Below are positions 1 to 11,343 of a DNA stretch of 64,000 nt, piece by piece (the first letter of the stretch is position 1; each line of letters opens with the position of its first letter). The notes beneath the pieces are model-generated. The model searched no databases. It saw only the letters and a program-made list of their open reading frames with translations, and was not told the origin of the DNA. Made by a program: the position numbers and the translations under genes. The stretch comes from Sabellastarte sp. h YS-2021 (lineage: Eukaryota; Annelida; Polychaeta; Sabellida; Sabellidae), in assembly GCA_964017235.1 (NCBI GenBank), contig OZ024938.1:57837816-57901815 (forward strand). Direction: 5' to 3'.

Positions 1-1058
1 CCACATACATGTTCAATTCAATTAAGGCCTCCACCTAACAATAAACACAGATATAAAATACCTACCTACTTTCTTTGATCATTTAAAACAAGGGATTTCT
101 ATAATCCTTTCAAAGAAAGTGTGACATACGAATAGATCGGAAGGAAAAGGTGGGTGTTTAGATCAGTACATTGTGGATGAATGAAGAACTGAACTGGTTG
201 AACTTTACAAGGACTATTTACCATAAGACATTTACATTATAGTCCATGTAAAACAAGACAAGAACACAAACCAGCTTTAAGTGGTTATAATATTTACATT
301 TTTTAATCCCAAATGTGTGCCAACTGTCACATGTACTTGTGCACATTATGTATTTTGTTAAATAATCATTTTAAACCAATTATCAGGATTCCACTAATAC
401 AGTAAGTTTTACCACTATTCTCTCATTTGCTTCATTATGACTGATCTCTAACATGCCAAAGAGATTGTGGATTACAATTAGTAATCTCAATGGGTATCCG
501 AATATCCAGGTACCTGATCACTGAATATCTACCCGAATCCGAAATCACATAACGGAGTACCCTCATCTTAGCTTCCAATATCGCCCATGTTGGCTGAACG
601 ACTTCCAACATGTCCCGACTTCATAAAGTCACTTCAAAAGGAAACTATTCAGTTAAATTGTACAATAATATAGTTTTCTCATCTTTATACACCATTTATA
701 GTGTCATATTTATCTTTTATTTTGGTTGTTTATATATTACCAAATGCAGGAACGCTTTGAAAATCGTCAGATTGTTAAAATAATTATCTAATGCTGACAA
801 CATAAATTGCTGTATATTGTCCATATAGTATCATGTACTACTTGAATGAATAAAAGTATAATGTTTTCACACAGTATTTTATGACTTTGAATCAATAAAT
901 TTAACTTCTCGACCTGAGAAAAAAAGCTACAAATCCGAAACTAAATTCAAGCTATGGTTTAAGTTTAACTTATAGGTCATGTGACTCGATTTTATGGAAT
1001 AAACAACCGTGTTTTGAATGTACAGAAGTTTTTTTTATAAACATTTCTTCCGTATCCA
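1..1058. other. Non-coding, no feature recognised
   Basis: AT-rich sequence without a convincing reading frame, splice-bounded exon, RNA gene or repeat structure that I can see. Confidence 0.5.
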
Positions 1059-1748
1059 GGGACCGTATTCATAAAGAGATCTTAAGTCTGAGACAAAAAA
1101 TAGTCTCAGCTTTGAGATTTGGTCTAAGCTGAGACCAAGTCTCAACTTTGTATTCACAAATAGGTTCTCAGCTGAGACCAAGCTGAGACCAGTTTCAAGT
1201 CTTTTCAATGTAAACAAACCATAAACTTGCAAATATATCCAACAGTTTTTTTAAGATCAATAGTTTTTGTGTCTTTTAATTCTTTACAAAAATTATATTG
1301 TCTATTATAATAAAAAATAAATAGAAAATTGTGTCAACTGTTTTTTTTTTTATTTTTCATGTCACATGATCTACTTCTTTGTTGCTATGCAGTCAGAAAA
1401 CACTGTTGAAAAGTGTCTCAAAGTAAGGTACTTTTGAAACCAAAGTTTGGGCTATCCATTGTTACAAAAGTTTAGGCCAAGTGTTATATATGTTGTAAAT
1501 TATTTCTACTTTACATTAAGCCATAGGAAGTAAAAATATGAATCTCAGTTAAGGTGAAATAATGCTTGAAACTTTTACCAAAATAGTTGAGACAACTATA
1601 TACCAGTCCTAAATTTGAGACCAAATCTGAGACTAAATTTGGTCTCAACTATTTTGTGAATAGCTAACAAGTCTTAGACCAAAAAACAGTCTCAGATTTG
1701 AAACCAAACCTTGAGACAAAATTTGCAAGTTTTATGAATACTGGCCCC
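1059..1748. mobile_element. MITE-like element with terminal inverted repeats
   Basis: The left end reads GGGACCGTATTCATAAA and the right end, reverse-complemented, reads GGGGCCAGTATTCATAAA. The interior is full of short inverted 'GTCTCAGCT/AGCTGAGAC' motifs, so the whole can fold on itself. No transposase frame is present, so it is non-autonomous. It abuts the next inverted-repeat element. Superfamily is not assigned because no clear TSD can be read at the crowded junction. Confidence 0.6.
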
Positions 1749-2138
1749 TGGGCCAGATTCACGAAAGGTCTCAAGTCTTAGCCAAATCTCAGCTGAGATT
1801 TTCCTCAAATTTGAGATTTTTGTCTCAGCTGAGATTGTGCTAAAGTTGAGATTCATGAAAGGAATCTAAGCTGAGACCAAAATCTCAGCCAAGTTTGGAG
1901 TCTGGACCAATCAAAACTGATGTAAACATTTTGTTGAGATTAGTGGAAAGTATACACATTTATATTTTACCACTCTACCATATATACTCAAATTTTAGAA
2001 TATTTTCAATCAAGCAAAACACTGTCTTTTTCTTTTATTTGTACTGACATTTATTTAGAACTGATTATAACAGCAAAACAAGCCACTCATGTAAATTTGT
2101 AATGAAAATGTTTACTGTTGTTTTTGTACAAACCCTTA

Positions 2139-2371
2139 CTGCCTTGCTACCAATTATCGCTGGGTACCAATTATCGCCACCGGAAAATAAAACATTCATA
2201 TTTCAGTAATGGCCACACATTTTGAAAGCTTTCATGGTGTATCTGTTCTATTCACTGTTGAAATAGTTTTACCTTATTTGCTAGACTTGGGATGTACTTT
2301 TGGTCAAGTTATATCTATTTGAATTTTGTCTGGTGATAATTGGTATCTGGCGATAATTGGTAGCAAGGCAG
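2139..2371. mobile_element. TA-flanked MITE, nested
   Basis: Perfect terminal inverted repeats of about 22 bp (CTGCCTTGCTACCAATTATC at the left, its reverse complement at the right), flanked by TA at 2137-2138 and 2372-2373. A TA target duplication with long perfect inverted ends is typical of Tc1/mariner-type non-autonomous elements. 'CGATAATTGG' motifs recur just inside the ends. 233 bp, no frame. Confidence 0.75.
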
Positions 2372-2373
2372 TA

Positions 2374-2608
2374 CACGGGTGGTCACAATAGTGTCCAGTT
2401 CATAATAATGTCCGATTTTTATTGAGTTTATTTTAACAATTTTGCAACCAGAATTTTGAATATTTTGTTTCAAATTATTCCCTTTGAGATCGATATTATT
2501 TCATGAAAATTTTAAAAATTGAACCAAACACCCAAACTAAGTACATTCACTTTCAGTAAAAAAATAAAGGACACAATTATGACTCGGACACAATTGTGAC
2601 CACCCATG
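2374..2608. mobile_element. TA-flanked MITE, second family, nested
   Basis: The left end begins CACGGGTGGTCACAATAGTG and the right end, reverse-complemented, begins CATGGGTGGTCACAATTGTG. It is flanked by TA at 2372-2373 (shared with the previous MITE) and 2609-2610. 235 bp, non-coding. It inserted at, or beside, the boundary of the preceding MITE. Confidence 0.7.
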
Positions 2609-2849
2609 TAATATATATATTCATATTTTTGTGTTACAAGTTAAATAATATGTCATACTTCACTACTTTCATTTTGTTTTGTGACTTTTTATTACATATA
2701 CTCTATTTTATGAAAACTTAAGTCACCCCCTAGGCAGTCTAAGATTTGATTCTTTTGTGAATCCCAGCTGAGCAAAAAGTCTCAAATCTGAGAAAAATTG
2801 AAGATAAATCTTAGATTTGAGACTTGAGACCTTTCGTGAATCTAGCCCC

Positions 2850-3984
2850 TGGTGTTTTGAATGCACCAATGAGTGAAGCCAAAAATAATATTTTCCTAAT
2901 ATACACGATTAATTTGTCATTTGTTAAATAAAAAGATTGGCAGATAAGAAATAAAGCAAATGGTTGGATCCCGTGCTTTGTCTGAGTTTTAAGTTTGAAA
3001 ATGTGGAGATTTCTGTGGTAATACCTATTATCGCCCATCGGTACCCGCCCATTAAAATCACTGCCCACCCGGTCCCACAAAACTTGGAATATTGAGAACA
3101 CTAATTACGATGCTTAATGAATGGAGAGAGAAATTCAGTGAACATAATTTATACAATGGTTGCAAATAAAGACAGACCCCTAGATCTACGGAGGACCGTT
3201 TTTAACATTTCCCTTGGACGGTCTTTATACACAAGTTTGACTGTATATGAGAGACTTGGGAATGTGCATTCTCCTTGATAGTGTTGTAGCTTCTCCTCAT
3301 TAACTTATAGAGTTTGCACCTGCCACATCATACACTTATGTGTACCTTGCATGTTTTTAAACCCACTGTGTGGCCTGTAGTTAGTCCCAATATCTTCTTT
3401 GATATTCAAAATGTGACACTCTGGTTGGGACAATTCACTTTATTTGCACGTGCAAATCTCTACTACCACACTACCCAGGCTACGCTCATATTTTTTAACA
3501 CAATAGGTCATACTTCTCGTTTAACTCTTAATTTGAACTGTGGCTCTAATTGTAACTTAACTTGTGATATGAACTTTAAACTATTACATTTATGCTTTTC
3601 ACAGTTGAATATTTAATTACTTTTACTCTGGCTGCTGTGTACAGTGATGATAGTTATTTGTTGCCTTGGCTCTGTTAAAGATAACTCTTATATATTAGTT
3701 GGACATTTTATATGTAACTTTTACTGATCTGTATATAACATTTAGATATAGAATGTATTTACAAGATATTTATGTATATCAATAAAGAGCACCCGCAGTT
3801 GTGTTTTTTCTGTCTTGGGGCTGGGTACTGTCAGCAAAGACTGACAACAGAAACATCTTTGATGTGAGTCATGGTATAAATTAGTGAACTGAACAACATT
3901 CTATAAAAATTTGAGGATGTCTGTTACACACAAAGCTTTACTTTTAACATGAATTTGTACATTTAATGCACCACTGACAACTCT
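2850..3984. other. Non-coding stretch, possible poly(A) signal
   Basis: No supported gene. A 100-codon + frame (3314-3616) has no recognisable motif. An AATAAA at about 3780 followed by a T-rich run could be the 3' end of an old transcript or retroelement, but nothing upstream identifies one. Confidence 0.4.
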
Positions 3985-5085
3985 CAAACTCCAGAGCCTG
4001 GTGCCACCCCATGAAGGACCTGACCCCTCTGATGGTCTCCCGGTAGTTCTGCTAATCACTCAGCTGTTGGTCCAGTTCTTGCTCTGGCATAGCAGTGTCC
4101 TGATCAGATACCTCACCCTCTTCCTTCATGAGCTGAGCAGGGGAGGATGTATAGCTATGCTACTCCAGATCAGAATCTGGGTCCTGTGAGAGAGCGGCAC
4201 CAGCCAATGAAGATATGGGCCAGACACTATCCCCGGCCACAAGGTCCTACCCCCATCTCATCAAACAGAAGCTTCTTTAGGGTTAAAATGAAAAAAAAAA
4301 TCTTTACATTCTTGGTAAACCTTATTTTAAATAAACCAGCATATTATACACAATTAAATTCACATAAAGCTATATATTATGCACAATTAAACTGACAAAA
4401 ACTAAATCACCATATTAAATTACCGGAAGGCTAAAAGCTGGATCACTGGTACCAGTAGTAGGTTGAGTCTGACTGCTAGAGACCTGAATGACTGGTCCAG
4501 TAGACTGCACAACACCGGAAATGGTAGCAGGCTGAATTGGTGGTATAAAGGGTCTCTCAGATGTCACCACAGTAGTAGGCTGTGAAGGTCTGTGCTGGTG
4601 AAACCGGCATAGTAAAGGTCTTGGCTAACAGCATGGTCAGCCAGGCACCAGTCAGACTGGTCCAAGGTGTCTCTTTGCCGCTCACCCAGCTTTCAGTACA
4701 AGAACCAGCTGGCAAAAGAGGGCCCAAATAGTGTGGCCCCAGTGGTAATCCTAGCCTTGGCTCCAACTCTGGATAAATCACTCATGGCTGATACATCCCT
4801 ATGTCCAGTAAGAGCCCTGCACTACTATTTGGATAGGACCTCAGACCTCAGGCTTAGGAATGAGATGGTCTTTGTCTCCTTCGAGAAAGGGTTCAACAAA
4901 GATATCTCCCCTGCCATTATCAAGCAGACTGTGATCCTGTGCTATGAGTTCTCTGATCAGGTGTTCCAGTCAGGAGTCTCCTTAGAGCAGCTTTTATCAG
5001 CTTGCCATTGCAAGTCACATAACACCTTTGAAAATTGCTCACAATCTGAATCCTTAGGAGCAAGGGTAAGGGAGATATAAGGTCT
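3985..5085. mobile_element. DIRS-like (tyrosine-recombinase retrotransposon) relic
   Basis: Two recognisable parts lie in opposite orientation. On the minus strand, about 3985-4620, translations include RGVRSFMGWHQ and Pro/Thr/Gln-rich text typical of DIRS gag-like proteins, interrupted by an AT-rich stretch near 4262-4420. On the plus strand, about 4690-5080, a frame carries LCPVRALHYYLDRTSDLR and GVSLEQLLSACHCKSHNTF, matching the C-terminal part of the tyrosine recombinase of DIRS elements. No reverse transcriptase is present. It is broken and rearranged, with several breaks, and looks old. Confidence 0.65.
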
Positions 5086-5330
5086 TTTGTAATAGGATAA
5101 CCCCATTTAACATTAAACATGTGATATGGCAGCCATTTTGTTTTTGAAACTAGGTCAAAATTACTATCAGGCTAGCTTTCCTAGCCATATATCTTTTGTG
5201 CAAATTTGATTAAACTATCTGCAATGTTTCAAGATTTTTTTTCAAGCATCTTTATGATTTTTCATAGCCATAAACATTCCCTACATATTTGGTCAAGACA
5301 CCGGCAACCGACCTATTGGACTGACTAGAG
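5083..5330 (+). repeat. Fragment of the 'GGCCATTTTG' interspersed repeat
   Basis: The stretch from GGGAGATATAAGG through the GGCAGCCATTTTG motif to CATTCCCT matches repeat units at 45565-46330 in the same order. It starts immediately after the DIRS-like relic. Confidence 0.65.
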
Positions 5331-5633
5331 TCCTGTTTAAGGCCTCCTTTGTCTTTTCTTACAGTTCACTTGTAGTCCCTAGTAACTGACTGCCTACCAA
5401 GCGGTGGGGTGAGGCCCTCCCAACCTACCTTGCTATTGACTTACTAAATAGGTATAAAATTTAAAACTATAAATATGTATTTGGGTCTAAAGAGGTTTAG
5501 ACAATGAAAAAGATGCCATGTCACACTGTCTTGACAGGAAGAAAGTACGATGCTCCACCTAGTACAGTATTAGACCGGTCCTGCTAGTAGATAACAGAGG
5601 ACGACTTTTTCTGTTGTTTGTTGGGACCAGTCA

Positions 5634-5711
5634 CGTATTTGGAATTCCGAATAGCGTATTTGGAATTCCGAATAGCATATTTGGAATTCTGAATAGCATA
5701 TTTGGAATTTT
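5634..5711. repeat. 21-bp tandem repeat, nearly four copies
   Basis: Units starting at 5634, 5655, 5676 and 5697 read CGTATTTGGAATTCCGAATA plus G, with later copies diverging (CATATTTGGAATTCTG). Each unit contains a GGAATTCC palindrome. The open frames across it on both strands are by-products of the repeat. Confidence 0.85.
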
Positions 5712-5969
5712 TCCAAATGGCATATTTTATATTTTGAATTTGGATGGTGGTTCCAGGCTTTCGTATATTACATTCCACAAATTCCTTATATTTATGTTGG
5801 AAGTGTTCAATCAAAGATTTATGACATTTCTCTTCATTCAGAAGTGTGTAAAATGCACATTATTACCTCCACTGGAAGGTTATGTTTTTGGATGCATCCA
5901 TTTGCCTTCCTATATATTTGCCTGTGTTCTCGATAAATAATGAAGATATCTTTCTGATTTTGCTACATG

Positions 5970-6670
5970 GTAATGGGCTAATCAAAGGTAAAAGTGATTA
6001 AGTTTTGGGACAGATATGGATTATATTGTGGATACAAAAACAGAAATTCTCGAATTTTCAAATGGCCCATTTTTATTGTACCTTTATAGGGGGCCACGGT
6101 GGAAGAGTGGTAACACTCTCGCCTCCCACCTCTGAGGCCGGGGTTGGGTTCCCGGCACGGCCTCAAGTGGGAAAGCTGGTAGTTGCTTGCCGTTGGTCGG
6201 CAGTTTACAGTACAGAACCCTGACCAACTGTATGTACGGGTTTCCTCTGCCCTTCCAACTACCCGTCGTGATATGACCTGTACAGTGTTGAAAGTGACGT
6301 AAAACCCCAAATAAATAAATATTGTACCTTTATTGACTTTGACTTTCTTATTGACATTATTGTGAACATGTCCTCATGAATTTCATTTTTTTTAAGGTAG
6401 GGACTTGACAAAGGAAGAAATAATACATTTTGGGTAAGATCAGGATCATAAGTTGGATACAAAAAAATCTTTCAATTTTCAATCAATTTTCAAAGGTCCC
6501 CTTTGCATTGTATTTTGTAATAATAATACTACTAATATTACTTCACGAGCAATGAACAGGCCCTCATGAAATTGTTTATACAGGTAGGATCTTGCCGAGG
6601 GGAAAAAGTGTTCACATTTGGGGCGAGATCCGGATCATTATCTACATTCAAAAAATCCTTAATTTCCAGA
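5970..6670 (+). repeat. Diverged tandem repeat, three units, split by a SINE
   Basis: Three related passages (about 6003-6066, 6428-6480 and 6615-6665) share 'TTTTGGG..AGAT..GGAT..A....GGATACAAAAA' followed by AATTTTCA-like text, and two share 'CCTCATGAAATT' upstream. The 6088-6320 SINE sits between the first and second. Spacing is irregular, so this is an old tandem array. Confidence 0.5.
6088..6320 (+). mobile_element. tRNA-derived SINE, full length
   Basis: Starts with a tRNA-like head (GGGGCCACGGTGGAAGAGTGG, box-A-like; box-B-like GGTTCCC) and ends in CCAAATAAATAAAT. A perfect 13-bp TSD, ATTGTACCTTTAT, lies at 6075-6087 and 6321-6333, which shows retroposition. The same family recurs at least seven more times here. 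Confidence 0.9.
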
Positions 6671-7420
6671 AAATATGCATCAGTGGAGGTCGGCACTCTA
6701 CAGGTGCTATCTAGTTTACATGCGGGTTCCATTACCTGTTGAGTAAGCTGGTGGGTTTGTAGTGGCTTGTCCCTCATATCTAGGTGGAGGTTCATAGCTA
6801 GCTGGTCTGGCTGGATTGGTACTCACATTTGGATAATCATCAACCTGTGGATACAAAAATTCACCAGATTACATTTGGAGAGAAAAATGACCAACTTTTG
6901 ATCAAACATTTAGATCTGCTCAGGATGTTCTTGATCCCACAACATATGATCTGAGTTTTGGATTAAAAATTTTGGATCAACTTTGATCCATGCATTTAGA
7001 TGGATTAAGTGATGCACCAAAATGGACCAAAAAAAACTGCTAACAAGAGACATATAAGCAGAAAAAAAGTTTCTATTAGCCACTAAGCAGGCAGATTTTA
7101 CACCAGAATGAATCCTTAAGACATCCTAAGAACTCTATTGAACTTTGTGACAGACGACAAAAAGGGATCTTGTCAGTTCCAAAACTCACTGCATTGTGAA
7201 TAACTATTTGATCGGCTGACTCAATGGAAACTTTTGATCAGATCGTGATGTAATCTTACCCCCTGTTCATGATTACTGGTGTGCAGAGTCACTTTCCATT
7301 GCCAAACGGGGAAAAAAGAACAAAGCAAATATTTGAACCCACGAGCTAAGTAGCTGGAAAATGATTGTGATTATAATGCTGCATCTTTCTCTTTCCCTAG
7401 GCTGATATACACGAGTTCAA
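6671..7420. other. Non-coding, no feature recognised
   Basis: Many GATCA/TGATC words between about 6890 and 7250 but no ordered repeat and no supported frame. Confidence 0.4.
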
Positions 7421-7432
7421 GACAAGTAGAAA

Positions 7433-7627
7433 GGGGCCACAGTGGTAAGACATTCGCCTCCCACCTCAGAGTTGAAAACCTGGCCTGACCTCAAGTGGGA
7501 AAGCTGGTATTTGCTTGCCATTGGTCCGCAGTTTACAGTACCAAAACCTTGACTAACTGTACGTACTGGTTTCCTTTTAAATGATAAGGTACTAGGCGTG
7601 ACATAAAACACCAAATAAATAATTAAG
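7433..7627 (+). mobile_element. tRNA-derived SINE, diverged
   Basis: Same family as the copy at 6088, with internal losses in the box B region. The TSD GACAAGTAGAAA is perfect over 12 bp (7421-7432 and 7628-7639). Confidence 0.85.
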
Positions 7628-7880
7628 GACAAGTAGAAATGCAAGAGACAATGTCAGGAGTGGGAAATATCACTCGTTACTGGAGTGCCTCCGAAAAGCG
7701 GTCAAATTTGTGTTCTTCACCTATAATGAAAACAGAAAGGACAATTTGGCGCAGAATATATGTGCACTCATATAATATTGTCAGCTTCATTTGTGATATA
7801 TTTGTTATTTTGTTTCTGTACAAACGAAGAGTTTTCCTGTTTAACACTTATTGTGATTGTCGACATTCTGTAGATTTTCC

Positions 7881-8049
7881 TCAAGTCCTTTTGTCTTAGG
7901 TATGATATGAGGACTGAATGACTTTTTTCCCAGAATTTGGGGGTGACAAACGTTTCTGGGTTCCCCACCCATCAGGTGGATTCATAGTGATTTAATGTAT
8001 GTCAGATTTTGTAGCATAAGAAAGACAAAGACTTGGAGCAAGTCTAGAC
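7881..8049 (+). repeat. Dispersed repeat, copy 1 (partner 60662-60840)
   Basis: Shares 'AAGTCCTTTT.GTCTT', 'ATATGAGGAC.GAATGAC', 'TCAG.TGGATTCAT' and 'CTTGGAGCAAGTCTAG' in the same order with 60662-60840. Unclassified; no coding content. Confidence 0.7.
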
Positions 8050-8730
8050 ATTCTCTGACCAAAATGCTAAACCTATAAAATTGTTTAACTAAGGATTTCT
8101 CCGCCATTACTGTGAGGATGTTAATACAATAAAAACAAACAGAAACTCTATAAAATCAGTTTCTATTACAAATTATCTGTATGTTAGAGAGTCATATTTT
8201 TGCATAAAAATGAGTGTAGGGCTTTTATAAACTACTACCCAACTTTTGTTTTTAAGAATTACTTTGTACATCCCAATACCAGGCGAGGAGGTAGTGTTTG
8301 TTTACACAAAATAAAACCGAAAACAGGATAAAGGCAGCATGATATTTAACCAACATTAAACAAACAGCAGCAATTTTATTTCATAAGTTTGTCACTAGAC
8401 TTTTGTGCAGTGTAAATACTGTGGGATAGAATATAAGAAAAAAGAACACTGAACTCATGGAAACTTCCTGCATGACTCAGAGGAATTCCACTCACTCCAA
8501 AAATGTTTTTTTACTAATTCAAACGATAGTTACAAGAAGATAACATTCTTGTTGCTATGCACAGAGTGTGCATAACATATTTGTTGAAACACTTTTATTC
8601 CTTACTATAACAATCAAGTAAGAAGACAATGCTATGCTTTATTATTAATACCAGGCTGACTTTGACCTAAATATCATGGAGTAAAGTCCAAAAATAGAAA
8701 AACTTCCTGAATGGCATACGCAGAAAAGAA

Positions 8731-8838
8731 TATATCACTAAGGAAGATGACTATATATTCATTATCTTTATAGGTGATCTATTTTATATCACTAAGGAAG
8801 ATGACTATATATTCATTATCTTTATAGGTGATCTTTTT
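8731..8838. repeat. Direct tandem duplication of 54 bp
   Basis: The stretch starting TATATCACTAAGGAAGATGA is repeated almost exactly at 8785. A recent local duplication. Confidence 0.9.
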
Positions 8839-9345
8839 TTCTGAATACTATATTTACCCATATTAATTTTGCATTCCTATTAACTGACCCCCCACCCCCA
8901 CCCCTCCACCTTTGAAATTCTGGGATTCTGAAGAAGAGGCATTTCAGTACGAGTAACTGCTTACCAGAAAGGAAGAAAACTGAAACAAAACATGGCAGTT
9001 GTGAGCAAAAATGCTTTCAAATTAACAGAAATGCGAGATAACAGTGCACATTTTCTTAAGATTTAAGTTTGTTTCCAACAATCGAAATGCCAGTTTTAAA
9101 GTACAGGAAATTATGTCAATTTTGCCCATTGTCACTGGACAAATGTAGTATGTCCGATGAATGATGTATTATTTTTATTGTCCACCATCTGTGTGATTTA
9201 TGAGTCAAATAAATCTATCTGTAAATAGAGATTGAACAGTATCTACCATGGGCAGTATCAAGTTCTGAAGGGTAACTACAGGGTTTCCTGTCATTTCTGT
9301 AGCTGCGCTGTTATTTTACATGGTAGTTCTCTGTTATTGTGTTTC
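8839..9345. other. Non-coding, no feature recognised
   Basis: Contains a short C-rich run near 8890 and nothing else I can support. Confidence 0.4.
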
Positions 9346-11343
9346 TATATGTTACAGTAAATATGTGAAATCAGAAAATTTACTGATTTGGTCAGAAAAT
9401 ACGTGTATTCCCTAAAATTTTCAGTAAATATGCGTATTTACTGATTTATGACCAGTGTTATTTCACAAATTTACTGGTTTGATTTGAGTAAATATGTGAA
9501 ATTAAACTCTGATGTTTACTGGTTGTAAATATATAACAATGAACTGTAAACTAAAACATACATTATATTGGAACATTTTAATGCTATATTGACTATTACA
9601 ATATACTTAGCAATGCATTACATGCAATATTTTATGTCAAAAATAGCACTAGACTTTTAAATATTTATGTTTACAAACTTTGTGTATGTGCTTTCAGTAT
9701 ATATTTCATTTAAGCTTATATTATTTTCAATCACACGGCTACAAAAGACCTATGACATCTCTAAAATGATTAAAGATCATTTAACTTTTCAGCATTTTTA
9801 TGCGACTGATACATCAAATTTTTTTTATTGGCAGTAAAAAAAGTTTTAGAAATTAATTGAAATTTGAGTTTAAAACTTTCAACAAATTTTAACTATGCTT
9901 TCATTCAACAGAAATTTTGCCTTGTCACTTAAGACCAAATGATTTACACACAAACAAATCCACATGTATTCTTTAAGAATCTATCGTTAACCAGAGATCA
10001 TCAGTAAATGGTTTATTTATTTGATTTCAATCAAGGCTTAATATTTTGCCATTTTCTGGTAGATATATGACTTTAATGTATGTATTGGCTACTTGATCAA
10101 AGGATTGCTGTTACAAACATTAAAAAGGCCAGGTAGCCCCCAGCTGGATTAAAGCAATGCCTTTCAGAGGGACTTAATCCTTTTAAGGCATCTATGATCA
10201 TGGCGTGACTTCCTTGATTAAAGGGACAACATTAAAGGGAGATTTTATTCAACCCTAATTATAGATCTAAATTTCATTGGTGACCTTTGAAAAAGCAATA
10301 CATTGTTAAAATACATTGATAAAACTACATTCTAACATGACACGGCTGTGTCCGCGATTCTGATTGGTCGAGAGCTATGGTAAAACCTCGATATACATGT
10401 TGGCTGTTCCATTGTCATCCCATCGCAAGTAACAACAACCAAGTACATGCTTCCGGTTTTTGACAGTTAAGGATCAGAACTTATTATTATTCATAAAAGC
10501 ACTTTTAATTGATATAATTCTGATAATGAAAAGAAAATATATAGAACCTAAAAAATTTAAAAAAAAACTCTTTATTTTCGGCGTATTTAGTGAGAAAATG
10601 CTACTGCCACAATGTACAATTGGTAGAACAGCCTGATTAGTTTCGAACGTTTGTGAAATGGGCATGATTTTTTGCAAAATATAAGGAAATTACAAGTATT
10701 TTAATTGTTTTGACATGTTAGAATAGGAATAACGCCCTCCAAACCATGGTATATGCAGAATTTTACCATGGTTTGAGCAATAAACCCCTCAGGCTTCACC
10801 TTCGGGGTTTATAATCTCAAACCATGGTAAAATTCTGCATATACCATGGTTTGTCAGGCGTTATTCCTATATTGAAGTTCAATTCTTAAACAATAAATAT
10901 ATGTTAATCTTATTACCTTCCTTGTTTATCCTCATACATAAAGTATCATAATTTGACAAATATTTCGATATTGGATATTTAAATTTATAAACTTGTTGAT
11001 TTATATTACAATTTTTATTTCTTTTTGAAATTATAAAGTGATGTAAAATAGTTATCCAAGTGCTGGATTGTAAACAAGTATCAAACTTTGAATATGACCA
11101 AACTAAAGTTTTAAATAACTGTAAATATTCAGACATCTAGCATATAAAAAACCCCAACTATTAAAGATATAACATGAAGACATAGCAGATAACCCCCAAC
11201 TATTAAAGATATAAAGTCTTCATTATGATTTTAGTAAATACGCGTATTTACTGGACCAAAAAACCAGTAAATATGCGTATTTACTGAAATTTTTAGGGAA
11301 TACACGTTTTTACTGATCTCGCATATTCACTGTAACATATATA
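9346..11343. mobile_element. 2-kb element with ~100-bp terminal inverted repeats
   Basis: The left arm (9346-about 9460) begins TATATGTTACAGTAAATATG. The right arm (about 11232-11343), reverse-complemented, begins TATATGTTACAGTGAATATG, and both continue with 'GTGTATTCCCTAAAA' and the near-palindrome CAGTAAATATGCGTATTTAC. These repeated palindromes just inside each end look like transposase binding sites. The interior is AT-rich and has no transposase frame, but holds the 10721-10873 hairpin and a 20-bp direct repeat (11152 and 11194). Superfamily is unassigned. Confidence 0.7.
10721..10873. repeat. Long near-perfect hairpin (~70-bp arms)
   Basis: The left arm AATAGGAATAACGCC...ACCATGGTATATGCAGAATTTTACCATGG...TAAACCCC is mirrored by the right arm, with a loop around CAGGCTTCACC. 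Each arm also has its own ACCATGG...CCATGGT inner palindrome. It may be a foldback insertion inside the surrounding element. Confidence 0.85.

Larger units (their letters stand above)
1750..2849. mobile_element. Inverted-repeat DNA element hosting two nested MITEs
   Basis: The ends share a nearly perfect inverted repeat: both begin (on their own strand) with GATTCACGAAAGGTCTCAAG after a GGGCCA or GGGGCTA tip. Like its left neighbour it is rich in GTCTCA/TGAGAC motifs, so the two are probably related families. The middle (2137-2610) is two smaller TA-flanked MITEs, so this element is the older host. No coding capacity is visible. Confidence 0.65.

Noticed and set aside
3314-3616. 100-codon + frame
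   Set aside because: No recognisable motif, no splice context and low-complexity flanks; treated as chance.
5634-5711. CRISPR-like array
   Set aside because: Repeats are contiguous without spacers, and the genome is eukaryotic.
5584-5940. Overlapping frames on both strands
   Set aside because: Created by the 21-bp tandem repeat (multiple of three, so it stays open).
8880-8915. C-rich regulatory site
   Set aside because: Only a short poly-C stretch with no nearby gene.
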